A DNA stretch of 39,669 bases from Diphasiastrum complanatum (Eukaryota; Streptophyta; Lycopodiopsida; Lycopodiales; Lycopodiaceae): contig MU835374.1 in the NCBI GenBank assembly GCA_029204225.1, positions 1-39,669 of the forward strand, given 5' to 3'. The notes under the pieces are model-generated. The model saw only the letters and a program-made list of their open reading frames with translations. It was not told where the DNA came from and ran no database searches. Below are positions 10,798-20,245 of the stretch, one piece after another; positions within the stretch are counted from its first letter, which is position 1, and the number at the start of each line of letters is the position of its first letter. Position numbers and translations under genes: made by a program.

Positions 10798-11091
10798 CAT
10801 CTATGGGAGGATATCTCCTAGAAGCAAGTGAAAAACTAAGTACCTCTAATTATTCAATATGGAAGGTAAGGATGGAGTTATTCTTATACTCCAGGATGTT
10901 ATGGACATAGTACTTGGTATTGAGGAGGAGCCTCAAGCACAGCTTGAAATACCAAGTATAGGAAGAGAGCTAGAATGGCTCTACACTTCATTAAAATGAA
11001 TGTCTCTAATGAGATTTTGAAAGAAATAGGATCTTGCACCATTGCCAAAGATGCTTGGGATGCACTTAAGTCCATCTATGAATTCTATGTC
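10798..11091 (+). pseudogene. Ty1/copia gag N-terminal fragment
   Basis: The start ATGGGAGGATATCTCC region encodes a Leu-Ser-Thr-Ser-Asn-Tyr-Ser-Ile-Trp-Lys-Val-Arg-Met-Glu segment, the copia gag hallmark. Frameshifts follow. It resumes as IKMNVSNEILKEIGSCTIAK and DAWDALKSIYE and stops at about 11090, where LTR sequence of another copy begins. The gag is thus truncated by an element boundary. Confidence 0.7.
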
Positions 11092-11378
11092 CATCTCTTG
11101 TGTTTATCTCTTGATATCTTGTTTTTCTATGTGTAGAATGTTGATTTTATGGTTAATATATGTTTCACACGTGGGAAGGACAGCCTGTTGCTGCTACTGT
11201 ATGAAAAGGGACAGTACCATATTGTATTTTCATGTTCATGATCAGATCTTAGTGATTTATGCAATTCTAGCATGCTAATCTTGATGAATTCTATCTTGTG
11301 ACGAAAACTAGATGTGCATACCAAATTGGCACAAGATCTTAGATCCATTAGTTGTGTTTTGGATCTGTAATTTTCACA
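11092..11378 (+). repeat. Truncated LTR, family A
   Basis: TTCTATGTCCATCTCTTGTG begins a stretch that is the reverse complement of the LTRs at 20246-20684, 21471-21840 and 25911-26374. It shares the Tyr-like block TCTATGTGTAGAATGTTGAT and the terminal ...TTTTCACA. The first ~150 bp of the LTR are missing at the left junction with the gag fragment. A mutated primer binding site (TGGAATTATGG) follows at 11379. Confidence 0.75.
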
Positions 11379-11973
11379 TGGAATTATGGTAAGTTTCAGG
11401 CCAAAGTTGGTGTAATCTGGAGGTGGATTTGAGGGCGCCATAAATTCTATTTGAATTTGGAGGTGTTGGTAGATCAAGTCTTGCATTTTTCAAGTATAAA
11501 AAGTGGATCTTTTTGGTCCAATCATCATTTTAGGTCAAATCACTTGTGGATGGCTGATTTTTTAAACAACTTACTAGAATGTGGAGACAAAAATTGCTCA
11601 TGATTGTGGATGGTACATTTTATTAGATGAGATATCTAGATTCTAGCTTTTGCATGTAGATTTATCTTGATTCAATATTTTGCATTTTTGGTGAAGCCCT
11701 AACTTTGATAGGATCTCTTAATTTTTAGGTTGCTGGACATTTCAAGAGTGTGTTTCAATCCTGGGTGCTGGCAAAATTTCATCATATTGTGTTTAGATCT
11801 ATTGTGATCAAGAAATCAAGATTCTAGGTGCTAGGATTTGCTAGAAAGAGAAAAATGAGAGGCTAGATTGTTTCCATATCTTTGTGATTTCTTCTTGAGT
11901 TTCAGTTGTTGATTTTCAAGGGAGTGGTAAGTGCATTGTAACAGGTTCAAAGAGAAGATCGTATCATTACAAC
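11379..11973 (+). other. Decayed primer binding site and copia leader
   Basis: The bases right after the LTR read TGGAATTATGG where TGGTATCAGAG is expected, so priming would be weakened. About 590 bp of leader follow, similar in position to the leader at 20973-21459 (read on the other strand): both contain the phrases CTAGGATTTGCTAGAAAGAG and TTTCAAGAGAG-like sequence near gag. No gene is seen. Confidence 0.55.
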
Positions 11974-12530
11974 ATGGCAACCTCAAGTGGCTTCATGTTT
12001 TGAAGGCAATGATAGGCTTACCTCAATCAACTATTTTGCTTGGAAGGTAAGGATGGAATCCTTGCTAGAGATGGACAAGTTGATGGATATTGTTTTAGGT
12101 GTGGAGGAGAGACCTTTGGCACCACAAGATCAATTGAGATATAACAAGAAGGCAAAGAAATCTCTACATGTGAGCAAGATGAATGTGACTAATGAACTTC
12201 TCAAGGAAGTTGGTTAAGTGCACAACATCAAAGGAGGCTTGGGATTCTTTAAATAAGCTCTATGAATCTAAGTCTACATCTAGAGGTATAAAGCGAAGAA
12301 GACTAATCTTTTCTTGTATGCAAAAGAAGGATGAAGGTACTAATGCTTCTGTTCTGAGGGTTAAGACATTTGATGATGAGTTAGCATGTATTGATGAAAT
12401 CATTAAGGAAGTAGAACTTGTGCAAGTTGTTCTTAATGGCTTGTTGGATGATGATGCTAATTGTTATGTCCATGTATTGTATAAAGGAATCAGAATAATT
12501 CCTAATGTGGATAGCCAGTCACTCTAGTCG
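11974..12530 (+). pseudogene. Ty1/copia gag (UBN2-like), frameshifted
   Basis: From the ATG at 11974 the product begins MATSSGFM before an early frame break. It continues as LTSINYFAWKVRMESLLEMD, MDIVLGVEERPLAPQDQLRY and MNVTNELLKEVG. A one-base insertion in GTTGGTTAAGTG (12211-12222) shifts the frame into CTTSKEAWDSLNKLYESKST and the UBN2 core FDDELACIDEIIKEVELVQV, VLNGLLDDDAN. Coding similarity ends around 12480-12530 with no zinc knuckle and no pol. The right edge may be the boundary with the multi-gene element at 13.3-20.1 kb. Confidence 0.8.
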
Positions 12531-13311
12531 TATGTGGTTATTAGTTATGCTACGTCATTCCGGATGTGGTCGTTACAAGTAATTAATAATCATATTAGGG
12601 CCCGGACCTATAATTGGACATAGGAGCACTTGCATGGTATATGACTGCCATAATGCAAGAATAGGAGGTCAATAGCTTAGTATAGGATGCATGGGAATCC
12701 TAAGGAGAATATTCTCTCCTCTTGTAGAGAACACATACCATGGAAACTCGCCCATCTCCCTATTGGAATTTCAGATTCTTGAGCCAGGTTTCCTCTCCTC
12801 TCTTGTGTTCATTCATTGTGGCTTGGGGGTGAAGTGGTTAGGGTATTGACTAGTCTCTTCATATTGGGTGGGTGGTTTATGCTCCACAGGTATCCTTTTG
12901 GTTTTCATGTGACAGGATTCTTGAAGGTCTTCACTTGGCGATCGTTATAGTGATATTAGAACTTGGATCACATCAATCAGGAGGTGGGGCTTGAGGATCT
13001 TGGATTTTGTAGTATTTTTGGTGGATCTCTTTGCTTTTGCTTCTAGCATTACATGAGTTCTCAAACTTAGAAGGGCCGTTTTTTAAGAGTTTTTTGTTTT
13101 TCCTCTCTGTTTATGTCCATGTGGCCCAATCGGTTCTTGACATAGTGGCTTCTATGTAACATAACTCGCCTGACCCGGAAAACACAATTCATATTTGGGC
13201 AAATTTGAATTTCCGGTCCGGTAGATTGGAAGCATATTATTGGCTGGCGTGCGTGACGACTGGTTGACTAAACTGCTTGGGTTAACCTCAAGTTAAAATT
13301 ATCTTGGGACT
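12531..13311. other. Non-coding interval before the four-gene cluster
   Basis: There is no long reading frame and no similarity to the neighbouring LTR families that I can see. If the four-gene cluster is one mobile element, its left terminus should lie here. I compared the sequence by eye with 20100-20245 and found no convincing terminal inverted repeat. A small CCGG-flanked imperfect dyad occurs near 13190-13225. Confidence 0.4.
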
Positions 13312-14735
13312 AACAAATAGGTTTGGCACCTATTATACTCTGGACTCTCATATTGATGAGTTCAAACGTGAACTCTTCAAGCTATGGCGATGAGAAGGAG
13401 ACCGATATCCTTGATATGCTCTGCAATTTTTTATAATGAGAGGGAAGACGATAGCACATGGATTGCTCGTGAATATCATAAGGCTTCTTGGGTACTGATG
13501 CATCCATCAGCGAGAGGGGCTTTTCGCCAAAAGAAAAAGGCCAAGTATACATATAGATCTTATTGGAAAGGGTGGATTATTGATTTCAAAGTTTCTCCAG
13601 GAGGACAAACCATTTTAGAGGTGCTTATTCAACATGTTTATACGCATTCAAAACTTAATGTGGAGGCTGTAAATCCACATGATTTTCAAAAGTATAATTG
13701 TAAGTATCTTAGTTTTTTGGATTGCTTGTCATTTTTAAAACGTAATCGTATTTATGAATTGGAGCTTACTATGATTTTGTATTGCAGATCTATATCCTTC
13801 AAATATACATAAATGAGAACCTGTGGCGTCTCTTTCCTGGTATTATAGATGTCATCCATTCAGAAATTGGCAAATTGCAATACAGAGGACGAACGACAAA
13901 AGAACTTGTAGATTTTGGAATATTTTTTTATGATGCTATGTATATTCCAGACACAAATGGAGGAATGGAAAAACTAGAGTATATACCTCTACCTAATTTT
14001 CAAGGTAACGTGTGGTGGATTGCAGTCAACGACAACATAATAAAATGCTTTTGTTCCACGCTATATAATGATGTACAAAAGTCACTCAAGACTAGTACAA
14101 GATCAAGAAATGTGCACTAAAGTTGGTTTGTTCCAATGTCATTGTTTGTCAGCTCTTTTTCAAACACGGAAGTGTATCGAACTCCCACATTGTTTGTTTG
14201 CAAAAATCTTTCAGATAATTTTTTACTCAAATTCATGAACAAAGGTTGGGATATAAGATCCACTGCAGATATTTCTTGTAGAATCAAACATTCATCCATA
14301 TCATTTAGATACAGTATAGAAAAGCAAATGTTTAGTATGGTGTTTCATTATCAGAGATGGAAAGAACACAATGGTACTTGGGCCCCATTAGATCAAGATC
14401 TAGACAGCATTGGACACACTGATTGTATAGGCATTGATATCATGGCAAATGGGGATTTACTTACTACTATTGAGGTTGAGCAAGATTGGACCTTATTCTA
14501 CATTAGAACGGAACTGACACTTTTACGGCAAGATATCCTCGAATATTTCAACTTTATATTGGATGGAAAATTGGTATGTGAAATCCATGAATTTGTATAC
14601 TAATTTATATTCATTATCATTTTTGTCAATATTCAGATCACTAATTGTAATCTGAATAATGTATGTTTGTGCAAATACGTAAAAGACATGAAGAGAAAAT
14701 CAAATACAAAGATTTGGACGGAATTGTTCAGATAA
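13312..14735 (+). pseudogene. Gene A: unrecognised multi-exon gene with ubiquitin-like C terminus
   Basis: Coding similarity starts before the ATG at 13384: an open frame at 13312-13383 reads FGTYYTLDSHIDEFKRELFK. Exon 1 runs to 13699 (gtaagt donor), then an 88-nt intron, and exon 2 from 13788. A frameshift near 13812 and a TAA at 14118-14120 break the frame. The end reads TTIEVEQDWTLFYIRTELTL, ILEYFNFILDGKL, whose strand-helix-strand rhythm and Phe-x-Phe-x-x-Asp-Gly turn resemble a ubiquitin-like beta-grasp (inference). A donor at 14574 and acceptor at 14636 splice this to a short Lys-rich exon ending in TAA at 14733-14735. I do not recognise the N-terminal ~350 residues. The gene converges on gene B. 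Confidence 0.5.
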
Positions 14736-15139
14736 TAGAGCAATCATGATACAAGATTTGTAAAAGCTCTCATAAATATCAATATATTTCTCATTTTCTG
14801 AGAATGTACATGTGTTATCGGAATTTAACAATGGATGTTTTTTTCTTATTGTCTCTATCTTTCTATATGCCCATAATTATTCATAGGGCATTACATCAAA
14901 AATGTATATCTCTATTTAATCTATTATTTACAGCTCAAACTAGTATGGATTATCTCCATCCTGCACTAATGTCAGTTGTGGACTTGATTGGCCTCTCGTT
15001 TTTGCAGCTGGACTGGGTGTTGCATGAGATAATAAGTTCACCAACATCTGTTGACGAAACTCATATATCTCATTCATTGAAAATGCTCGTCATTTATACT
15101 GCAAATCCAAAAGAATCGGGTCAATTGACTTATCAAAAA
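14736..15139. other. Interval between convergent genes A and B
   Basis: About 400 bp between the end of gene A and the end of gene B. A + strand frame at 14804-15154 is AT-rich and hydrophobic, matches nothing I know and overlaps the end of gene B. I treat it as chance. Both genes would need terminators here; AATAAA-like sequences are present on both strands (for example near 15143). Confidence 0.4.
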
Positions 15140-15805
15140 TCAAATAAAAAATAGCTTAGTTAGGCCGTTCACTAGTCTATTTACGTTTCGTATATCTGGA
15201 GCCCCGGATTGCATGATGTACCACTCAAAAAAGTCCTGTACATTACGGATGGAAAACTATCCACAACTATGTCCATCCTCTTGCTGAGCTGACTTCAATC
15301 ACAGAATGTATAATAGGTTAGTTGTGCACTCTGAAAAAAACAGATCATATTACCTATCAAATACTTGATGAGAAATACTTACTTCTACATCAACAATCTC
15401 CAGGTGGCTATTTACAGTGGCCCCATCCGGCCTTGGAAAAAATGGCAACATTCTGCTGTACATCATGTCCATTTCGGCATGGGTAGACTTTAAGGAGTTC
15501 ATCTTTAAACAGATGGGATTAATGATCCCATCTGAATCTTCCCTAAGGGAGATTATATGCATACTCCAATGCTTACTGCAAACAAGAGATAATTAGTTAA
15601 ACTAAAGGAATTACAATACCTATTAAAAAATACTGCTAGAATATATTCTATGTAATCACTTACTTTTGGCAGTGGAATAATAAAGACTTTGGTCTCTGAG
15701 GTTGTATGGAGAAGATACTTTGTCGCCTTAGTTGGACTATGAAGGTTGTGTGCGAAAAAGGACAACACAACTCCAATGTCCTTAGTATCATCGCATTGAC
15801 ATCTA
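15140..15805 (-). pseudogene. Gene B: Ulp1/C48-like cysteine protease
   Basis: Three exons are inferred: 15805-15664, 15571-15383 and 15292-15140, with GT-AG introns of 92 and 90 nt that preserve reading phase. Spliced in phase, they show SFFAHNLHSPTKATKYLL and TKVFIIPLPKHWSMHIISL with the catalytic His followed by Trp. MNSLKSTHAEM follows where Ulp1 proteases usually have a catalytic Asp (here Asn). Next comes SAQQEDGHSCG, carrying the oxyanion-hole Gln and nucleophile Cys (codon 15263-15265). The Gly is followed by TAG at 15257-15259, then FSIRNVQDFFEWYIM to the TGA at 15140-15142. C48 enzymes process SUMO or ubiquitin-like conjugates and occur in several plant DNA transposons. The Asn and the nonsense codon suggest this copy is dead. 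Confidence 0.7.
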
Positions 15806-15806
15806 T

Positions 15807-15911
15807 TTACAACCGACCTACTCTCCTACCAGTGCCCACAGCCCTTTGTAGAGGAGGGTGAGGAGGGGGGGCAAATGTGGTAAGGCGGGCTGTCTGCTTG
15901 GTATGGGCCAT
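15807..15911 (-). pseudogene. Short frame starting with a histone H3 tail-like sequence
   Basis: An ATG at 15911 opens a 34-codon frame beginning MAHTKQTARLTT. The histone H3 N terminus is M-A-R-T-K-Q-T-A-R-K-S-T, so T3, K4, Q5, T6, A7, R8 and T11 of mature H3 are kept while R2 is His, K9 Leu and S10 Thr. Further on, a Pro and a Leu line up with H3 P16 and L20. The rest is Pro-rich, then Gly/Arg-rich (GTGRRVGRL), and stops at 15807-15809. It lies immediately upstream of, and on the same strand as, gene B, in a different frame. One indel or a small intron would make it the N terminus of the protease (inference). A pure histone pseudogene is less likely, since similarity to H3 fades after about 20 residues. 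Confidence 0.6.
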
Positions 15912-16175
15912 TGCAAGGTAGGGTATCAATATGACGAGCCAACGAGCAGGGAAAGTAGGTATTCGACAGGGGAGGCGCGTGATGGCGATATGAGTGATGG
16001 CGTATCGCCACAACGCGCGGGCGGGCCAACTGTACTGGTATGTGGGTCCTTTGGCGCATGGTAGCGATATGCGTCTAACGAGGAGCGGAAGTGAACAAAG
16101 GAAACAAAGGAGAGCCAGAGAACGAAGAATTAAGAAACTGAAATAAGACCCGGAAACATCCTTTTATACCTGTAG
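15840..16175. promoter_or_regulatory. GC- and CpG-rich divergent intergenic region
   Basis: Between the starts of gene B (-) and gene C (+) the sequence turns GC-rich, with many CpG dinucleotides (CGCGTGATGGCG, CAACGCGCGGGCGGG, GGAGGCGCG), in sharp contrast to the AT-rich surroundings. Divergent genes on both sides make it a candidate bidirectional promoter. It partly overlaps the H3-like frame. A + strand ATG at 16069 opens a 25-codon Arg/Lys-rich frame (RKQRRARERRIKKLK) that could be a first exon of gene C, but I could not find a clean splice joining them. Confidence 0.4.
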
Positions 16176-17328
16176 AACGTCCCATCATATTTGCACATTC
16201 GATGTGACACCCAGTTTGACATAGAGAGATTTGTTATTGAGCACAGGGAAATTTTTTCTAAACTGTACAAGGATTTTTATGAGTTCTTGCAACAGGGTAC
16301 CCTTCTGATGGACGGCCTGAGATTTGTGCATTTCACAGATTTGGCTCATGCTCAGCCAAGTGCCAAGCAAAGGCATGATCGTAAGTTTATCAAACTTATC
16401 GATCTATTTAAATGTGTCATACCCTGTGAGGAACACAATCGAGTATGTCGCTTCGTTCAGGAAGGTATGGCCTTCGTGTTTTTCTTATCTGCTCTTATCC
16501 CTGACGAGGCAGAATCTTCTGGGTCGTCCATGATTGGTTTGCCTGCCCCTACCACTCGTGTGGCTTCAGAGGTTTCCATTACTGATGAGATTTTAGGAGA
16601 TGTAGAGGAGGCCAGGCAAGCAGAACAATATGATCCTGCCAAGGCTCGTTCTCTGTCTATCTCTTCGTTATCTACCACGAGCGAGATTGACCATAACAGA
16701 ACCCTGATGGACCTCCCTGTGTACCATATGGACGATGTTGCATTCTTATCCATTAGCGACATCGGAGACGTAATGGATCTCACGAAAATCATTTATTATT
16801 TAACGTGTAATTGATGATTGATCTGCTAGTTTAACTAACACTTGATTATGTGTTGTAGGATATCGTTGAAGTTGATGCCTTTGCTAGCAGGTATGGAGGA
16901 TTGAGAGAAAGACAAGGCGGGAGACAGAAGGATGCCTCGTTGGCTCATTATTTGAAACATTTTTTAAATAACGAAATTTGTGTTCTTCATGAAAGGTTTT
17001 TTGTGAATGCGAGAAATTTAATCATGGCCATCAAGGCCCTATCTTATTTTGCCCAAGGGCATAAATACCCAAAAATACATATAGAATCATTTTTGTCAAA
17101 AGAGATGTTGCTCTTAAAGTGTTTAATTACGTGCCAGAAAATGTTCCTATGAGATCCTCTGCTCTGGCAATTCTATCAGGATATATAGATTTGATCAAAA
17201 GGCGATCCACTCGATTTTTGGATCCTATGATAGGAAAAAGTTCCTTCATGACCACACAACAAAAATTGTTTCATTTAATGTATGTGAAATTTGAGAATTT
17301 TTTATCACACGTGTTTGATCTTTATTGA
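16176..17328 (+). pseudogene. Gene C: unrecognised two-exon gene
   Basis: The frame opens after a TGTAG acceptor-like site at 16175 and has no in-frame ATG nearby, so an upstream exon is likely. Exon a (16176-16769) contains an aromatic, charged N-terminal part (FDIERFVIEHREIFSKLYKD, YEFLQQGTLLMDGLRFVHFT) and a Ser/Thr- and acid-rich middle. A gtaatg donor at 16770 and TTGTAG acceptor at 16858 remove 89 nt and join in phase to DIVEVDAFASRYGGLRERQG. Exon b carries LKHFLNNEICVLHERFFVNA and ALSYFAQGHKYPKIHIESF. A frameshift near 17098 leads to VALKVFNYVPENVPMRSSAL and a stop at 17326-17328. I recognise no family. Its spacing suggests it belongs to the same unit as genes B and D. Confidence 0.5.
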
Positions 17329-17432
17329 ATGCCATCAATCTAATTTTGGCTTATAAATTTACATGCATTTTTGAATCTTTGATATTCGGTTGATCTTGTT
17401 GTGTATCGAACTTGAGCTTGTCTATAAAACCA

Positions 17433-20100
17433 TTAGAATAGCTGAATGATGTAACTATTTTTTGAGGATGTTCCACCATGTTGCGTATTTCGATGAAATG
17501 CTGCTCTTGCCTGCCAATGTGATTTCTCCATTCCTTGTGAAGACCATTTACTCAAACTGCCATACTTTTTTGCAAAAAATGATGCATGATGTCTTAGTAT
17601 GTGCTGCAATATCAAAGATTTATGCATTGGTTAGAATCTATCAAGCAAGTTATATTAAAATTATAAAATTGTAAGACATTGTTCAAATGTATCTTACCAT
17701 GTAGTGGGTGATGTGATCTGAGCCCCAAGCCACCCGAACTGCATCTACAAACTCTATTGTTGTTTTCTCCAATAGGAGTGCATTTGCATATGAAATTGTG
17801 TCTTTTCTAAGCACTTCAATCATATTATCGAGCTTTTTTCAAACTTCAACCTTCTTTACCCTTGTTGTTCCTTTATTTTCAAAGTCTTATGTCATAGAAA
17901 TAACATCTTTCCAAACCAAATATTGGATCTTAGACGACTTTTTAGAATGATTTGATAAAAATTGACGAGCTTTGACTCCTCCTATGCTAGGTTTATTGGG
18001 TACATTTCTTGTTTTTCCCGAAAGCTTTTCATCTTTTTGTATTTTAACATGGCCTTTATGAAGGCTTGCTTTTGACAACACTTCCTCTAATCGAGTGATT
18101 GCTTGTTTTGATGTTGACTTTGGCTTAGTATTCCATGCAAACAAGATATGAAGATATATTAATTTCTCTATGATCCTCACCTCTCCATGAAGTGTGCAAA
18201 TATGCACATTTTGTGAAGGGATTTGTAGTACTAGTTTCCAATTGGGATCTTCAATATCTCTTGAAACTCTTCTGTTCCTTGAAATGTCATTTGATGATTT
18301 CATACAATATAGACATGGATGTTTCGAATTTGCTCCATGAGATACATTGAACATACATTTCAATGGTTTCAAGTCTCCAACTTAATGCCATTCCACCAAA
18401 AATTCACCTTTTTCAGGAACACTAAGTACTTTGCCATTCATATGATCCTTTATGATATCTGGATAACTTGTTCTGCTAAAAATCTAGGAAAGAACATCGT
18501 GATCCTCCTTGATAACTTGTTCAACGTATGGAATCACAAGTTTTTATGTATTCAAAACGATTACCAAAAGAAATTACACATGAATAACAGCCATTTTTTA
18601 CCTGAAAACATGCTAGCCACCATATGTTGTTTTCTGATTTCACACTGAAGTTGAGATCCCTTGAGTTTGTTGCATTGCTCAATGCTCCATTCATGAGAGT
18701 AATACTTACTCTTTCCAACTTTTGTCCTTTTATAACTTCCGATTCATCTAGCTTGACCACCAGATTAAGTTTGCTCAAACTAACACTTGTAATATTATAG
18801 AATTTCACTATAAATCAATAAATGATTCAAATTCACAAATAAGTTGTTGGTAGAATTATATGACAAATTGCCAGACTTTGAATTGTAAATCTCATTGATG
18901 TGAAAAGGGATTCCAATGACATTTTGCATACCCTTATTCAATACATCTCTCTCCAATCTTATCTGAAAAGGGCGAGGAATGGAAAATTTTCTTACATGCA
19001 ATTGTCCAAAAGCCTCTTTAATAATTTTAAATATACTGGCATATTCCTCCCTGCTAATACCTGAGAAATCACATGCTCCTTGAATTAACGTTCGGTCGAT
19101 TACCTTACCGACCTCGTTCATCAAATTCTCAGTGACCTTGGACTTGATTCGAGAATACCGATTATTGTCCAATAAAGACTTTGTGGACTTGGTTGTCAAT
19201 ACCGAACTCAATGATTTTCCGATCAGGTCATTGTCCTTTAGATGCTCATTTGCAACCAATGTTGATCTACAAATGATTATGGAAATCAAGAAACCCAAAT
19301 AGGACACATAATAAATGTCATGCTACTTCAAAAAACTAAAATAAAACTAATTCAAATCAAATTCTTACTTGAATGCTTGAATTTTTTATCTCCGTTGGCC
19401 TCCATTTAGCGAAAGCTCATCAATGTCCTTCAGAATTCTTTTTCGCTTGTTTTTTTTAATTTTTTATCTAGTATGCAAGTTTCTTCTTTTAACTGGTCAT
19501 TTGATATACGTAATGTCTGAACAACTTGTCGGAATTGATCATTACTTGCATTCAAATTTAACATAATATTATGTAAATGTGCATTATCTTCTTTTGTTTG
19601 TAATAATGCGGTCTCTTTTTCTCTATAGTCAGCAAGCAAACCATTTAACATACATTCTAAACTCTGTATTTTCTGAACCGAGTTTGCAACACCATAAGTT
19701 GTCAATCTTTCACAATAACCCAATAAACCGTCTTCTCCGTCACACAAAAACTTTATTAATTGTGTGATGGATTGGAATTGTGGAGCTTGCATCGAGCTCA
19801 GATCCAATGGATACAAACTTCCGTCAATCCACAAATCGTAATTCTTTCTTTGGTTGATTTTGTGAGTGATCATATCAAGTGGAGAAACTGTGGATTCTTT
19901 CACTACTCCTCTTTTAGCTATCGAAGCATTCTCGGCAGGGAGAACAATGTGTAGATGAAACTGAGACATCTCCACAAACATTAGATGACAGACAAAAAGA
20001 AAATAGACACTATTATTCATCCATGACGTACCTGAGATTCTATGTTTATTCTCTCGCTAGTTAAAACGAGGGACACAATCTCATTTTCAAATTTGAAAAA
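17433..20100 (-). pseudogene. Gene D: DDE transposase-like protein with coiled coil and zinc-binding insert
   Basis: Six exons are inferred from 20100 down to 17433, with GT-AG introns at 20031-19970, 19368-19267, 18931-18808, about 18601-18550 and 17697-17604 (the last joins in phase; a frameshift precedes the end of exon 2). The N-terminal third has Leu/Asn heptads (LLQTKEDNAHLHNIMLNLNA and following), a likely coiled coil. Then come KLNLVVKLDESEVIKG (candidate catalytic Asp, codon 18746-18748), VGDLKPLKCMFNVSHGANSK (second Asp, codon 18373-18375), HPCLYC and HICTLHGEVRIIEKLIYLH (Cys/His metal site), and finally SSQGMEKSHWQARAAFHRNT (candidate Glu, codon 17526-17528) with THYMHILRHHASFF before it. 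This order fits RNase H-fold transposases with an inserted zinc site. In-frame stops near 18480, 18384 and 17838, plus frameshifts, make it a pseudogene. I cannot name the superfamily. Confidence 0.6.
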
Positions 20101-20210
20101 GTTAGTTAATGAGCGTCATAGGTTCTTGAAGTCGCAGTTGCATACGTCATTATCGTGTCATGTTAACTACACAACACTAGTAAGGTTAAGCTAAACTGGA
20201 CCTGAAAGTT

Positions 20211-20233
20211 CGTCAGAGTTTTAAAATCTGACG
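20211..20233. repeat. Small inverted repeat followed by a T run
   Basis: CGTCAGA and TCTGACG are perfect inverted arms around a 9-base AT-rich loop, followed by nine T residues. It lies between the start of gene D and the truncated LTR at 20246. It could be an element-end structure or a chance hairpin. Confidence 0.5.
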
Positions 20234-20245
20234 TTTTTTTTTCAT

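Noticed and set aside
14804-15154. 116-codon + strand frame between genes A and B
   Set aside because: AT-rich hydrophobic composition, no motif, overlaps the end of the Ulp1-like gene on the other strand.
15807-15911. Reading the H3-like frame as a plain histone H3 pseudogene
   Set aside because: Similarity to H3 is strong for about 11 residues and then mostly lost, and no other part of H3 occurs nearby; kept as a less likely alternative.
17433-20100. Assigning gene D to CACTA, KDZ or Mutator-like families
   Set aside because: The Gly-Asp-Leu...Cys-x-x-Cys step is only loosely CACTA-like, and no SWIM, MULE or KDZ signature is visible; left unclassified.
12531-20245. Terminal inverted repeats of the four-gene unit
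   Set aside because: Comparing 12531-13311 with 20101-20245 by eye gave only short, unconvincing matches; ends are probably lost or lie further out.
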